NCBI GenBank assembly: GCA_013995675.1
Contig: VWRR01000008.1
Coordinates: forward strand, 558,001-622,000
Reading direction: 5' to 3'
Length of the DNA stretch: 64,000 bases
Source: Cyanidiococcus yangmingshanensis
Lineage: Eukaryota; Rhodophyta; Bangiophyceae; Cyanidiales; Cyanidiaceae
Shown here: positions 23,636 to 35,600 of the stretch, one piece after another
How positions within the stretch are numbered: position 1 is the stretch's first letter
Layout: each line of letters opens with the position of its first letter
The notes under the pieces: model-generated
Seen by the model: only the letters and a program-made list of their open reading frames with translations
What the model was told of the DNA's origin: nothing
The model's database searches: none
Program-made: the position numbers and the translations under genes

Positions 23636-24847
23636 TCATTCGTCTAGGTCTTTGTCATTCGTCGGAGCGAGCTCCTGAATCGAACGCAGAGACTGGCTAC
23701 TTTGCTGGCGAGAGAGCGTTCCCCAAGGCTCGGCATAGCTCCCCGTCCGATAATTTGTTCTTTGATGCAGGTGGCGACCACCAACAACATTTGTTGCGCT
23801 TGTACTCGTACCCAAGGCCTCAAAGGATTCTGGTCGTGGACCTAGAAGATCCGCACCAGCAAACCGTTCCGCAACTTCGACGAGAGATCGTTGTTCTGCG
23901 AAAGCTCTGGCTCGCTGCATGGAATCTGCCAAGGCGCTGGCTTCAGGGTACCACTTGCCTTGTTCCGGCACAGAAGCGCCCACTCGCTGCTGTTTGCTGC
24001 ATTCTAACTGCTCCATTTCCGCATCGAGCTGGGTACGCCGTTCGCCCAGCCACGGTGCATAGGCAAAGGGTTGCGCCAGTGATGCATCCACCGGCAAATA
24101 GTTGCCATCAGCATCAATCTCTTCACAGTTGGTGCCTGGCGGCAGGCACTCGGTTACAGCCTCGAGGAGCAGCCGCACGGTTTCGTTACTCATAGGCTTG
24201 TAGGCGTCCTTTGCTGCCGGCGCTTCCAAGTGATCCGTTCCAGTGTCTTTAAAGAGACGCGCTCCGGCCTCGAGACACCGTTCCAGCACCGATACTCGCT
24301 CTGGTCGATGGTTGCAGATGAACAGAAACTGCCACGCGTTCAGCTGTCCAGACTCGAGGAGAGGTCGCAGACGTTCCTGCAATGCGAGCAAGTGCTCGAT
24401 CTTTTGTCGTGCCGGTGAGAAGTACTGTAAACCAGAACCAAAGTTGGCGATTGGTATGATCTCTTGGTCGCAGGCTCGAGGCACGTAGGTTCTCGGCACC
24501 GACAGTTCATTCTCGGCAAGTGCTGCGACCCGTTGCGCTTGTCGATGATGAAGCGCTCGTATCCAGTCGCATACCTCGGCGTCACTCCATACGGCATACC
24601 ATGGGTCCAAGACGCGCATCCAGACAAGGAGACCTAAACTCGCACCCGACGTGGTCTCTGTTGCAAACGACTGCAACCTGAATAAGAAGGTTGTGGCGCT
24701 GGCCAGCATCCACCCTCCTTGAGGACGAGTCGGGTACCGGGAAACCCAAGGCGCAAACGTCATGTCGTTCTCGCTTTTGCGATACGGTAACTGGACAGCC
24801 CTTCCTGTTTGTAATGCTAGTGAGTCAGGTAGACTCCGGGTATGCAT
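23636..24847 (-). CDS. Conserved-looking protein of unknown function, about 403 residues
   Basis: A single long frame on the minus strand. ATGs at 24847 and 24763 are both plausible starts; the second gives MTFAPWVSRYP. The N-terminal 120 residues include a weakly hydrophobic stretch (MLASATTFLFRLQSF and GASLGLLVWMRVL). The middle is helical and charged, for example KIEHLLALQERLRPLLESG, and contains PRERV-like HRPERVSVLERCLEAGARLF. The C-terminus is Gln/Ser-rich and ends DKDLDE. I recognise no domain and no catalytic motif. Codon order and amino-acid composition look like a real gene, and there is no competing frame on the plus strand with family resemblance. It converges with the ARID gene. 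Confidence 0.6.
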   Translation of the reverse strand: MHTRSLPDSLALQTGRAVQLPYRKSENDMTFAPWVSRYPTRPQGGWMLASATTFLFRLQSFATETTSGASLGLLVWMRVLDPWYAVWSDAEVCDWIRALHHRQAQRVAALAENELSVPRTYVPRACDQEIIPIANFGSGLQYFSPARQKIEHLLALQERLRPLLESGQLNAWQFLFICNHRPERVSVLERCLEAGARLFKDTGTDHLEAPAAKDAYKPMSNETVRLLLEAVTECLPPGTNCEEIDADGNYLPVDASLAQPFAYAPWLGERRTQLDAEMEQLECSKQQRVGASVPEQGKWYPEASALADSMQRARAFAEQRSLVEVAERFAGADLLGPRPESFEALGTSTSATNVVGGRHLHQRTNYRTGSYAEPWGTLSRQQSSQSLRSIQELAPTNDKDLDE

Positions 24848-25442
24848 GCCTCCATAACCAGCACGATAGAAAGGTTGGACGGAGCGTGCTCGAACATTCA
24901 AAGGTCGCCTATCCAAAGACAGAACCTTCCTCTCTTTTTCTGATCATGGTCGGCGACGATCATTACCTCAATGGCACCCAATACCATCCAATGGCTCTCT
25001 TTGAACTGAATTTTTCAAGTTATCTCGAAGAAGAATGGTTAGACAGGCTTGATCTGTGAATGATCGAGTCAGGCGCAACTCACCCATGAAGTGGTCGTCT
25101 TCGGCTACCAGCGGCAGACTGAATCAACTTGAGAAAGAACCAGACTGGAGAGTGCGCCTGACACTTCACCAAAAAGCGTTTATAGTTGTTTTCAAGACAC
25201 CGCTTTGGGCGTCTCCTGCAAACCCCGAGCCGAGATAACGTAACACGAGCGTTGTAAGCGAGGTTTCTTCCGTTCGGGTAGTACTGGGTCTTGTGCCGTC
25301 CTGACGACAACGAGGCAAGCGACGCGTTGACGTACGGTTGCACTGACTCGAGTTTTAAGCGCTTCTCGGTGTAGTCTCCGTTACCAAGCTTTTTTAGAGA
25401 AATTCTGAAGGGCGGTCGCTCAATTCTGCACGATAGTCTTCT
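24848..25442. other. Intergenic, divergent promoter region
   Basis: About 600 bp between the unknown minus-strand gene and ALADIN. Frames here are short and compositionally random. No repeats or RNA genes were seen. Confidence 0.5.
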
Positions 25443-27035
25443 ATGGAAACGGCGATTCCTTGTGTAACAGGCACGGGGGAAGTTAATCAACAGCTAACTG
25501 AACTCTCCATTGAGGTAGCCGGCAGCCAAGGCAGGGACCAGATCCTCGTGCAGTCACCACTCGCGCGGTCGCTGGACGAGAAACACCCTAGTTCTCTCCT
25601 TGTCGACGCTAGTAACGTTACAAGAGCGCGCTTCAACGCGAACAAGCTGGGTTCGTCGACTTTGCAGCGCTTTCTGGAGACGCTGCTCCCAACAATAGAT
25701 CTTTCCACTGCCTGGCCAGCTGGCTCGGATCGAACGAATGTATCGTTGCTATCTGTCAGTGGTGGTCCGGAAAGTATATCAAGCATTTTCCGTCAATGCG
25801 AACATCCCGACCGTTTCAGATCAAGGTTTTCGTCGATTTGCCATCCTATTCTAGAACTTTTTCAACTGAAGGAGCGAAGCGCGGCTGCAACTTGCCCAAA
25901 AGTCGCTATCGATAAGAGGCAACGACGACCCAGCGCTGGACGAATCGCCTGGGATCACATCTGGGGACACCTGGCGGTCATCACTCCGGATGATGCTATT
26001 CACTGTTACTATCTGAGGACAACCTCACGGGACTGGCAATGCAGCGTAGTGCTACGTGCCCGCACAGTTCGCGCTTTGTGTTGTCTAGATTTTCGTCCCT
26101 GGTCGAGTCCTTCATGGATGCTAGCCGCTGGTTGTGAGCGCGGTATCGCTGTATGGTCTTCGGATCTTTTGTACTCGGAACGTCAAAGCCAGACGGCTCC
26201 CTCAGTGGCGTCGACAACGGCCCCGAGGCTTCCCTCGAGTGCAGTGCGTTTTCGCCTACTCGAGGCTCCTGGTCATCAACATGTAGCGTGCTTAGATTGG
26301 AGTGCCGATGGTCGTCTGTTGGCTTCGGGATCGAACGTTGATGCTGCAGTACTCGTTTGGGATATTGGTGCAGGTGTGGCCCAGACACTCTATCGTGTCG
26401 CTTTCGGCACTGAACGCGTCATTTGGAGCCCGTCACTGGCCGATCCGGCCTCGTTGTTCGCAATCGCCCGTCACGGCTCAATGTTTCGCTTCTGGAGTGC
26501 GAATCAGTTTGGAGAATGGTCCAGCAGAGAGTGGCATCGACCACTGTTGGATCCCTATACCATGGATTGGTTCTCTCGAGCTGCAACAGGTGTCGGAAAG
26601 TCAGAACGACACTGGCTGCTTGGGGTGCTCCGTGATCGCCCAGTGCTCTGGTGCTGGCTTCTGGACCCGAACACGCGGCTGGGATTACGGCCGATAGCAA
26701 CAGTGACACTACCGAAACAGCCACAGAAGCTAGCCTGGGATCCATCGGGTCAACGACTCGCCATAATCTTCAAGGAAGCAACAAAACAGTTCGACACATC
26801 AAGTGAAAACGAAGCAACGATATCGGAACCAGGCGTGAACGCTCAAGTTGCCCTTTACGTCACTGAACTCGAGCCTGCAATCCAGCTGACACCGCTCGGC
26901 TTTCTTCGAGCACCGACACCGAGTGCTCAACCGATGGATATGCAGTGGCATCCGCAGTTTCCGCACCGATCAGGTGCTCTCTTGGCCATCAGTTGGAGCA
27001 GTCAACAGGTCACGTTCCATCCGTGTATTTTTTAG
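25443..27035 (+). CDS. AAAS: ALADIN-like WD40 nucleoporin
   Basis: A 530-residue WD40 protein whose repeats align in order with ALADIN, a scaffold nucleoporin anchored at the pore membrane by NDC1. Landmarks are RIAWDHIWGHLAVITPDDAI, then LDFRPW near the start of the next blade with MLAAGCERGIAVW. The best conserved blade reads HVACLDWSADGRLLASGSN followed by VDAAVLVWDIGAG, corresponding to the human segment ending in AAIRVWDV. Later blades include MFRFWSANQFGEW, a tail like PVLWCWLLDP, and LAWDPSGQRLAIIF. The Asp/Trp pairs of the propeller are well kept. The N-terminal 150 residues are low complexity. The frame is intact and starts at ATG 25443. Other WD40 families fit less well. Confidence 0.8.
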   Translation: METAIPCVTGTGEVNQQLTELSIEVAGSQGRDQILVQSPLARSLDEKHPSSLLVDASNVTRARFNANKLGSSTLQRFLETLLPTIDLSTAWPAGSDRTNVSLLSVSGGPESISSIFRQCEHPDRFRSRFSSICHPILELFQLKERSAAATCPKVAIDKRQRRPSAGRIAWDHIWGHLAVITPDDAIHCYYLRTTSRDWQCSVVLRARTVRALCCLDFRPWSSPSWMLAAGCERGIAVWSSDLLYSERQSQTAPSVASTTAPRLPSSAVRFRLLEAPGHQHVACLDWSADGRLLASGSNVDAAVLVWDIGAGVAQTLYRVAFGTERVIWSPSLADPASLFAIARHGSMFRFWSANQFGEWSSREWHRPLLDPYTMDWFSRAATGVGKSERHWLLGVLRDRPVLWCWLLDPNTRLGLRPIATVTLPKQPQKLAWDPSGQRLAIIFKEATKQFDTSSENEATISEPGVNAQVALYVTELEPAIQLTPLGFLRAPTPSAQPMDMQWHPQFPHRSGALLAISWSSQQVTFHPCIF

Positions 27036-27910
27036 GTCTCAGAAAAGCACAAGTCCCAGGATCGTCCACAGCGAGCGACGTTCCTGCTTCGTGGTCGAAG
27101 ATGCGCACGAGACTCGTCCGACCTGCTCTCGAACGTTTCGCAATCCAGGTACCTCGCATGAGCATCGATCAGAGCAATGTATATTCTGAAGACTGGCGAC
27201 AAGGTCCGAGTTGACGTTGATGATTCTGGCTTGTACTGGACAAGCGCCTGGGACGATCTCCGTTGTCGCGCTCGAGTGTCATCGACGCTCACTTTTATCA
27301 ATGGTCCATCATGCCCGTCTATAACGATGAGGAATAGGTTCCATGGTCAGATCTCTTTTCTGACAAGAAAGACCTTGAGATCATTCGATCGTTCATGCCC
27401 TCTGACATCGCTCACCGGCGATATGGCTTCGATAAAGAAACCCATGATCGTTCGGCGACCATGTCCATCGAACATGTACTCCTCGTGGTGTTGCGGCCAG
27501 GCGTGGTCCATTCACGGAGCTGGCATACCGACCCATGCGTTCACCAGATGCAGTTACAATACGCCAATAAGCCACACGTGACCCAAGCATTCGTCGGCAG
27601 CAACCCGTCACAAACCGTCGAACGTATCGTGCGTACCGTGAAGGCGGAGGCTGCCAAAACCATCGAAGAATAGACCAGATCTAGACACGTGTCGATCACA
27701 AACGACACCCTATTCATGCATCTCCATCTAGTATTTCTTCCGTCGAGTTCAAACACTGTACCTGATTTCTACGAATGCTGCAAGGTACGCTCATTATAAA
27801 CTGATCTATATCCGATGAACAGTGTTGGTGGAAGCTCCTCCCCATCCTGATTACCCAGATTTTGTGAGGAGTGTTCCAGGGCCCGTTCTCAGTCCCTGCG
27901 TATTACTTAT
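27036..27910. other. Intergenic between convergent genes; possible small ORF 27395-27673
   Basis: About 870 bp. A plus-strand frame at 27395-27673 (92 codons) ends in a helical, protein-like stretch, PSQTVERIVRTVKAEAAK. A frame at 27177-27577 overlaps it. Neither matches a family I know, and no single shift joins them cleanly. I rate a real gene here at about 0.25. Confidence 0.4.
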
Positions 27911-28738
27911 CTATGATACGTCTAGCGATGGAATGCGATCCATAAGTTGCAACAGATCGGCAGCTAGGGGACCCTCCTCGGTCGTCAGTTCGAAAATCTT
28001 GTTCCGCGATGCGTCCGGATGTAGCGCTGCCGTAACACAGACTTGTGCCACCTGCAAACGAGATACGCTACCCTTGAAGAGCGTATCGGCAGGATGTATC
28101 CTTAGTGCGTGCGTATCTCCCCAGTTGTCTGTAGCACGTTCCAGTCCAGAGGGTCGAACGATCGTAAACTGCTTGATACCACCACCAGAGGCAGCCGTAC
28201 TCCGCGTCTCCGTCCCAACCCTGTCTTGGGTCAGAGTCCGCGCTGCAGTCTTTCGCACCTGATCGATCAAAAACAGTTCCGCTCGACGTTTCCAGAATAG
28301 AATTCCGTATGCCAGATTTAGGAGTCCAGCTGGCCAACCGAAGCGTCCCGTTGCAAGCGCCGTCACGAGAATAAAGTGCGCGGTCCCTGGACCTGTGCAG
28401 GCTGCACGAATAAGCTCTCGATTCCCCTTAAAGTCAATAGATAGCGGCTCAAGTGGAGTTAGTCGACGAGGTCCAGCTGCGTCGATCACAACATCAATGT
28501 CATGGGGCCGAAATACTTTCTCAGCCTGAACAGCAGCCGGTTCCGTCAGATCGTGGGCAACGAACTGAAGGTCGCCCTTGTTGGAGAGTCCGGCCTCTCG
28601 CAGGTACGCTCGTACAGTCTCCTCCGCCCGTTGAGGGTCCCTGGCACCTACCAAGACAGGAACCTCTTTCTCAACTAAGACCCGCACAATTCGCTTTCCA
28701 AGGCGTCCAGACCCGCCAACGACCAGCACACGCTTCAT
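27911..28738 (-). CDS. TIC62: Tic62-like NAD(P)-binding protein (atypical SDR/NmrA type)
   Basis: From ATG 28738 this gives 275 residues. The N-terminus is a Rossmann fold, MKRVLVVGGSGRLGKRIV, followed by VVIDAAGPRRL. The middle carries the Tic62 signature, FILVTALATGRFGWPAGLLN then YGILFWKRRAELFLI, and the end shows FTIVRPSGLERATDNWGDTH and GSVSRLQVAQV. Tic62 binds NADP(H) and tethers ferredoxin-NADP reductase at the plastid envelope and thylakoid in plants. The Pro-rich FNR-binding repeats found in land-plant Tic62 are absent: the protein ends shortly after the catalytic-type domain. The frame remains open for 76 codons upstream, with further ATGs at 28930 and 28852 that could supply a transit peptide. 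An envelope or stromal redox role is inferred from the family. Confidence 0.85.
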   Translation of the reverse strand: MKRVLVVGGSGRLGKRIVRVLVEKEVPVLVGARDPQRAEETVRAYLREAGLSNKGDLQFVAHDLTEPAAVQAEKVFRPHDIDVVIDAAGPRRLTPLEPLSIDFKGNRELIRAACTGPGTAHFILVTALATGRFGWPAGLLNLAYGILFWKRRAELFLIDQVRKTAARTLTQDRVGTETRSTAASGGGIKQFTIVRPSGLERATDNWGDTHALRIHPADTLFKGSVSRLQVAQVCVTAALHPDASRNKIFELTTEEGPLAADLLQLMDRIPSLDVS

Positions 28739-30078
28739 ATTCAGCCAAACTGAAACAGAGGGTGATATCCCCGACCGTCTCCTAACAAGTTGTTGCTTCC
28801 CGACCTTGATTATCGACCAAGTTCCGCTCGTCACCGGAGGAATGAACCCCATCACACAACAGCTTTCAGCGTGAACGTCAAATACAACGAAATGTCGTGG
28901 AAATGTTTGTTCACCTCGGTCAAGGCTCATCGAGCTGCTGCTTGCTCGAGGCCCGGTGTCCACCAATGGACAACTTGTTTATTTGATGGAGACCAGCAGG
29001 TTGGTGGTCGTTTTGAAACGGGTCTCGTACGCAGCGTGTTAGAAGGAGCGTGTCCCCTTGAATTGATCATCATTTGAAAAGGAACAAACCTTTTCTCCCT
29101 ATGGGATCTGAATGTCGACTTGGTATCGGGACGAAAGGATTACGTGTTCTGGAGTAGACGTTGAAAGGACGAGCTCGGGCGACGAGGCGGTGCTCTTGTC
29201 CGCACCGGACCGCAACGAGTCTTGAGGTTGGAGTCATTGGCAGGGAGGTTTCATTACGGTTCCATGGAACCCACTATACCATACTTTTGATGAACCGATG
29301 ATCTCGTCCGGTGGCCACAAGTGGCGTGCTTGCTGGTGTGCGCCAGGGGCGGTTTGGCGTATCGGTCGGCTTGTGTGCAGACACGAGCACAATAGGAACA
29401 CTTTTGCAAGTGATGACACTGAGTTGGATCGCCCTGATCGATGGAACAAGCGTTTGTCGAAGAGCGAGTCTCGATTCGGAAAAGGAAGCGGCATGTTTGA
29501 TCGAATAGTTACGTGGAAAACATGCCTCAAAACGAGCGTATTGCACGAGGAGTTGCCCCAAATCCAACGCCCTTTGAGCAGACTTGTCCATGAGCAGGAA
29601 ACTGGCTTTATCCATCGTCTTTGAAACTGATGAAGCGTATGTATTGCCTAGATGAAGTTTAGGAAAAAAACAGGTTTTCATGAGCATCTCGTAGCCTTGT
29701 TCATTGACCCGATCGTACATCCTTCATCGAGTCTAGCCGTCGCACTGATCTGCACGCGCTGTAGCGCCAAAAAGAGAAAAGCATGATACCGACCCGTAGA
29801 TCGTTCGTGCATCGATAGGATATTCGTAGAATCATCACGTCGTGGCCCAGCAACTGATCGTTCGGGTCAGGTACCCGGAAAAGGGCATCAGGTCGGAGCA
29901 ATGAATCTCGTGGTCTGGTACAAGCATGTCGCAGAATTCTAGACAAGCTGCTATACACACGCGCTCTCGCCAGCGAAAGGTTCAAAGCCCAAGGTTGCCA
30001 GTCGGAAACGGACCCCATCCATCGTGCTGCCGTTCAAGTTGAAGATAGCGCCCGTTGCGGACATAATGTGGCTCGGTG
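28739..30078. other. Intergenic, nothing firmly recognised
   Basis: About 1.3 kb. The first 230 bp could encode an N-terminal extension of the Tic62-like protein. A 148-codon minus-strand frame at 29274-29720 has no family pattern and a composition like the surrounding non-coding sequence. No repeats or RNA genes were seen. Confidence 0.45.
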
Positions 30079-31467
30079 TCAGGATCCCAGCACCAAGACC
30101 CGTACAGCCGGCAATACCATTGTTACGAAATAATAAACTAGCGGAGCAGTGAACACGAAACTATCGGTACGATCGAGGATGCCTCCGTGGCCTGGAAGCG
30201 CCCAACGGAAACGCCCACCAAAGGCCATTGCCGGTGAATCCTTAAACCCTGCATCTCGCTTGAAGAGTGATGCAGTCAGATCACCGAGGAGACCCACCAC
30301 ACCGATGAGTATACCATAGGCTGTGCCGGTGAGCCACCAGACTGGCCATTTGAGAAGAAAAGCACCCAATATCGAAACGATCGCTGCACATAGGAAACCG
30401 CCAATCGCGCCTTCAACCGTCTTTTTCGGTGAAATATCACTCAATTTATGCCGCCCAAAAGCTCGTCCAATAAAAAGCGCTCCAATATCACTACTTGCTA
30501 CCGAGAGCCAGGTCCACCAGGTTAGCGCTGCGCCAACTGTCCAGCCCTCCGGCGGAGGAAGCCAACTCGGCCAGAGAATTCCCGGAAGGTGCGAGACCAC
30601 AGGCTGGGAAACGCGTCTGTTCAATACCACCGAGTGATCGCATACGAACCCAAAACGTCGGCAAATAGCCCGCGTAGAACATGCCCATGAAGGTCGTGCT
30701 GATGTCAGCAATCGTCGCAAACTTTTCGCGACGATGCAGCAGCATATAGGTACATATCAGCGTCGCTGAGACCGGGAATACTGCCTCCGAGGCGAGCGGA
30801 GCAGCAGCGGCCACCCAGAGTGCCAGCACCGAGGCTGCAATACCCGCTCGCTGAGCAGGTCGAATGCCCTTGGCGCGGACCATGTTGTAGTACTCGAGCT
30901 GCCCCAGAACGGCGACAGCCGTGAGACCCACGGTGAACACCCAAGTCCCGGCCAGAATCCAAGTCGTTGCTACGAGGCCCATCACCACGCCAGAAGCAAC
31001 CCGAACTGCTAGGATCACGAGCTGGACGAGGCGCAAGGCCCACGGTTCGTTGCCCAGTCCGCACGGCCGAGGACTCGCCAAGTGCGTCCTGCCCCGGTTC
31101 CTTGTCGTCGCCGCCGCCAGGAGATGCTTCTCGGTGATCCTTGGGCGGCATAGCCGGATCATTCGCTGATGTCGGTGTCGCTGCTTCGAGTTGTTGTAGC
31201 ATCGAGCGAGCTGCTTGACGCGGATGGTCAGCTCTTGGCGGGAGCGATAGCGGTGGCAACACTTGCAGGCCCTGCCCCAGCGACCTGGAACGACCAGTGC
31301 CATGCTGCCAGCGGCCTGACCTCCCGTTTGGCCACAGAGCGACCCACATCAAGGCCTCGAAATGACTTGAAGCCCAGGCTCCCCCCGGTGGTCCGTTCAG
31401 AGGCAACGCTCCCAGGCAGCTGACCTACTCTGCGGCGAACGCTTTCAAGAACGCCACGGGCCGACAA
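30079..31467 (-). CDS. CDP-diacylglycerol synthase (phosphatidate cytidylyltransferase), three frame breaks
   Basis: Makes CDP-diacylglycerol from CTP and phosphatidic acid for phosphatidylglycerol and related lipids. ATG 31467 opens a Ser/Arg-rich N-terminus like a transit peptide, followed by a hydrophilic linker (MLQQLEAATPTSANDPA). Membrane helices follow: LRLVQLVILAVRVASGVVMG, TWILAGTWVFTVGLTAVAVL and ALWVAAAAPLASEAVF. The C-terminal third holds the diagnostic blocks SSDIGALFIGRAFGRHKLS, ISPKKTVEGAIGGF, LFKRDAGFKDS and LPGHGGILDRTDS, the catalytic site. Three successive one-base skips are needed: at TGA 31230-31228, within 31030-31060 and in the run at 30609-30611 (EQTR then VSQPVVSHLPGI). 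The bacterial-type core plus transit-like start suggests a plastid enzyme. All active-site motifs survive. Confidence 0.88.
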
Positions 31468-32656
31468 TCCTGCAACCCACTAGGACGAGACTCAGCCTCG
31501 TGCGACAACAGGATGTCGATGCTACCTGCTCTTTACTAGGCACTGATGCTGTCTATTACAAAAAGACTGCTTCAGTGCTGGTATCTCCGTTGAATAGACA
31601 GAATTTCCTCTCGACGAACCTACATGATGGATATCGAGGTCGCTTGAATAAGGGTTGTTTCAGGAGCCCAGCGTGTTCGCGGAACATTCGTTTCACCGTT
31701 GATCCAGACCAGCGATCATTCGTTTCATTCGACGTCCATCGAATCATCCAAGAGAGTGTTTTTGGGGCGAGTGATCGGATTTCTAGCACTGCAGCTGGTG
31801 TCTCACAAGCAAGGCCTGCGTATGGAAAGCGAGCGTTTGGCAAAAAACGTCTCACAGGCGAGAAGAACACTTTCGGTCTCGGGTCGGTTCATCATCAGGA
31901 CGACGACAACGACAACGACAATGATGATGATGATGATGATCATGACGCTGGTCAGGATTAGCTTCTTGGGGATGCCCGTCACAGAGAGAGCGTCCTTAAG
32001 GAATGCATTCGTGCCCAGTATCCACCGTAAGACCGTGACGATGGATACAGCTCGCTCGATCCATTCACGCCAACACGGTTGCTACAGTTCGCATTCTTGT
32101 TCATCTCTTTGGTGAGACGATGTCGTGAAAATACGTACATGCTATGAGAGACAATCCCATGTCCCTAGAGGACTATTGATGTAGACTTGAACTGCGAAAC
32201 GGCGCTTGGTCCGAAAGGGAGCACCCCGAGGGCCACACTGATCCCAGAGACGGGATCCAGCAGCAGCGAAGCGTTCAGGCCATTCGGCGACCCTGGAAGC
32301 CTAACGTTTGTCGTTGGTGACGTATCCATCGTTCAAGCCCTGGACCATACACCTCAGTCGTGTTCTCGTTGGCCGATTCGAATTGATTTCGAATAGAGTC
32401 AACTCTTTGAAGATCTTGTTCTTGTTTGATTAAAATAGGATAGTTTGTCGTTGTGGCGAACTGGCGAGGTCGTACGCTCGGTCGTCTTGGCTCTATCGTT
32501 GGCGCCTCCGACACGTGGTGCGAGCGTGAACCTTGGTGCTTGATTGATAGCAACAGCGTTCAGAATCATTGAGATTCCGTGTCCAGACCTTGTCCTGAGA
32601 CGACAACGATCGGTTTTGAACGGAATCTTCCTCGTGAATTGACGGCAGCGAACGAA
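31468..32656. other. Intergenic with a microsatellite, divergent promoters
   Basis: About 1.2 kb between the CDP-DAG synthase and alanyl-tRNA synthetase genes. Apart from the trinucleotide tract at 31899-31945 nothing is recognised. The frame upstream of AlaRS is open from a GTG at 32579 but the first ATG is at 32657. Confidence 0.5.
31899..31945. repeat. GAC/AAC/GAT trinucleotide microsatellite
   Basis: A run of trinucleotides changing from gac to aac to atg/gat units, ending in catgac. On the plus strand it lies in a 153-codon frame where it would encode an Asp/Asn stretch, but that frame lacks other protein-like features. A very similar Asp/Asn-coding tract is at the 3' end of the SNF2 gene (near 37009-37050, minus strand). 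Confidence 0.7.
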
Positions 32657-35600
32657 ATGGTACCGTCGTCGGCAACCCCCGACCAGACAGAGGGCAACGC
32701 CGGAACGCGCTCGGAGCCACAGCCTTGGACCAGTGCTCGGGTACGTCAGACCTTTATCGACTACTTCGTGGAACGAGGACACGTCTTTGTGCCGTCGTCA
32801 CCAGTGGTTCCTTTCGATGATCCGACGCTGCTTTTCACCAACGCGGGCATGAATCAGTTCAAGCCGCTTTTTCTCGGCCGTGTAGATCCGTCTTCACCGC
32901 TCTACGGCCTGAAGAGGGCATGCAACACCCAAAAGTGTGTGCGAGCCGGTGGCAAACACAACGATCTGGACGATGTGGGTCGTGATACCTACCACCATAC
33001 CTTTTTCGAGATGCTAGGCAACTGGTCTTTTGGAGATTACTTCAACGTTGAAGCCATCGACTGGGCCTGGGATTTGCTCACCCGCGTCTACAACCTTTCG
33101 CCTGACCAACTCTATGTCACTTATTTTGGAGGTGATCCGGCCAATCAACTGCCCCCTGATCTGGATACCCGCGACCAATGGCTACGCTATTTGCCATCAG
33201 AACGTGTACTCCCTTTTGGAACGAAAGACAATTTCTGGGAAATGGGTGAGACTGGCCCCTGCGGTCCCTGCACCGAGATTCACTATGATCGTGTCCAAGG
33301 CCGACCCCCAAGCCAAGGAGCAGCCCTAGTGAACGCAGGTGACGAGTCACTGATCGAGATATGGAACCTTGTTCTGATTCAGTTTAACCGAGAATCAGAT
33401 GGTCGTCTGAGACGGCTTCCTGCCCTACATGTAGACACAGGGATGGGTCTGGAACGGTTGTGTGCCATTCTCCAGGGGAAGCGTTCCAATTACGACACCG
33501 ACCTGTTCATACCATTGTTTGCGGCGATTCAACGGGAGACTCGCGCAACCGAGGCCTACGCGGGTCGTCTGGGTTCAGCGGACACAACCCTCACTGATAC
33601 AGCCTATCGAGTTGTTGCAGACCATATTCGTACGCTGACTTTTGCCATTGCAGACGGGGCAGTGCCTTCGAACGAAGGAAGGGGCTACGTCCTTCGACGC
33701 ATCCTGCGACGTGCGGTGCGTTATGGACAGCAGTTTCTGGATGCACCGCGGGGTTTCCTGCACCGTCTCGTACCCGATTTGATGGCGCTTTACAGAGACG
33801 TCTTTCCCGAGATCGAGTCCAAGGCAGATTACTTGGCACGGATCATCTTGGAAGAGGAGATGGCTTTCAGCATGACGCTCAAACGCGGTCTAGATCGATT
33901 CCATGAGACCGCGAGTGCACTGCTCTCTGCCGGGGAACGTATTTTTCCCGGTAAGGAGGCCTTCTTTCTATATGATTCGATGGGCTTTCCGCTTGACCTG
34001 ACGCAGATTCTTGCAACCGAACGTGGTCTAACCGTGGACGTAGAGGCCTATGAAGCGGAGATGGCGCGACAACGGGCCCAGTCTGCAGCAGCGCATCGTC
34101 AACGGCTCGGGGCTGCCGAGTCTCTCATCCTGGGGCCAGAGCCAGTGGCGATCCTGTCACACAAGTGGAACATCCCACCGACTGATGATTCCTTCAAGTA
34201 CCGGTGGTACGAACCCTTGGAGAGCACCGTGCTGGCGATCTACACTGGTCCGGAGGGCTTTGTGCCGCGGGTGGCGGACTCCAGCGACGGAGTCTATGTG
34301 GGTGTGATTTTGGACCGAACCCCATTCTACGCCGAGGCAGGTGGACAAGTCGCCGATACAGGCCGACTTGGTGAGCATTTCCGAGTCATCAGCGTTCAGT
34401 CGTTCGGGGGTTACGTTCTACACATCGGATCTGGGCGGCTTGGGGTTGGCGATCGGCTCCTTGCCCAGGTGGACTACGAACGACGCGCGCTCGTGGCGCC
34501 AAACCACACTGCGACCCATATTCTCAACTGGGCGATTTGGCAGGTTCTAGGTCAGCCCTGTGATCAAAAGGGATCGCTCGTGGATGAACAGAAACTGCGG
34601 TTTGATTTCGCCTTTTCCAGGGGTCTCCGTGCAACGGAATTGGAGCGTATCGAGCAGCTCTGTCGCGAGGTGATTGCTCGAAACCTGCTCGTCTATACGC
34701 AACAGGTACCGCTTTCGAATGCCAGACAAGTGCGTGCGCTTCGGGCCGTCTTTGGAGAGACCTACCCCAACGAGGTGCGGGTGGTGAGCATCGGCGTCCC
34801 GGTTGACAATCTATTAGCGTCGCCACAGCAGACAGACTGGGAACGATTCTCGATCGAGCTCTGTGGAGGCACCCATTTGCAGCGCACTGGCGAAGCCCAT
34901 GCTTTTTGTCTTGTCGATGAGGGCGCGATCGCCAAGGGCATTCGTCGAGTTGTGGCCCGTACTGGCGCCTCGGCGCTCGAGTCGATGGCGTTGGCACGTG
35001 GCCTTGCCAGCCGTCTGCCACCGATACCACCCGACGCTGCTGAGACGAATACAGTTGACACTGCAGAGGTGCAGCGACTGGCGACCACGCCAACCATCGA
35101 CGGACTAGAATCTCTCGCCGAATCGCTCAAGGCCGTGACCATATCCGCGGCGGAGAAGGAGCGTCTGCGACAACGCCTAGACTATTGGGAACGAATGGCC
35201 CGTAGACAGGCAAAGCAAGCTGCTGCGGCCCGGGAACAAGCACTCGTCGATAACCTGGTAGAGATGATCGATCGCAAACGCCATGCAGGTCACCGAGGCA
35301 GCAGCAGGCGCATCCAGCGATGGTCGTGATTGCAGCGATCGACCTGGACAGCAGCGATCGCCGACTCCTCCAAGGCTTGCTTCAGAACGCCCTGAAACGC
35401 CTACAACCAGAGACCAAAGCGCTCATGGTCGTGGCACCCCAACCGGACGGCCAATGCCTCGCCGGCTGCGTGGCCTCGGACTGGGCACTCCAGCGCGGTC
35501 TCGAATGCACACCATGGCTAACGCAAACCCTAGAACCATGGCATGGACGTGGTGGAGGCAAAGCAGACTCGGCTCGTGGCTCGTGCCAACTCACCATCTG

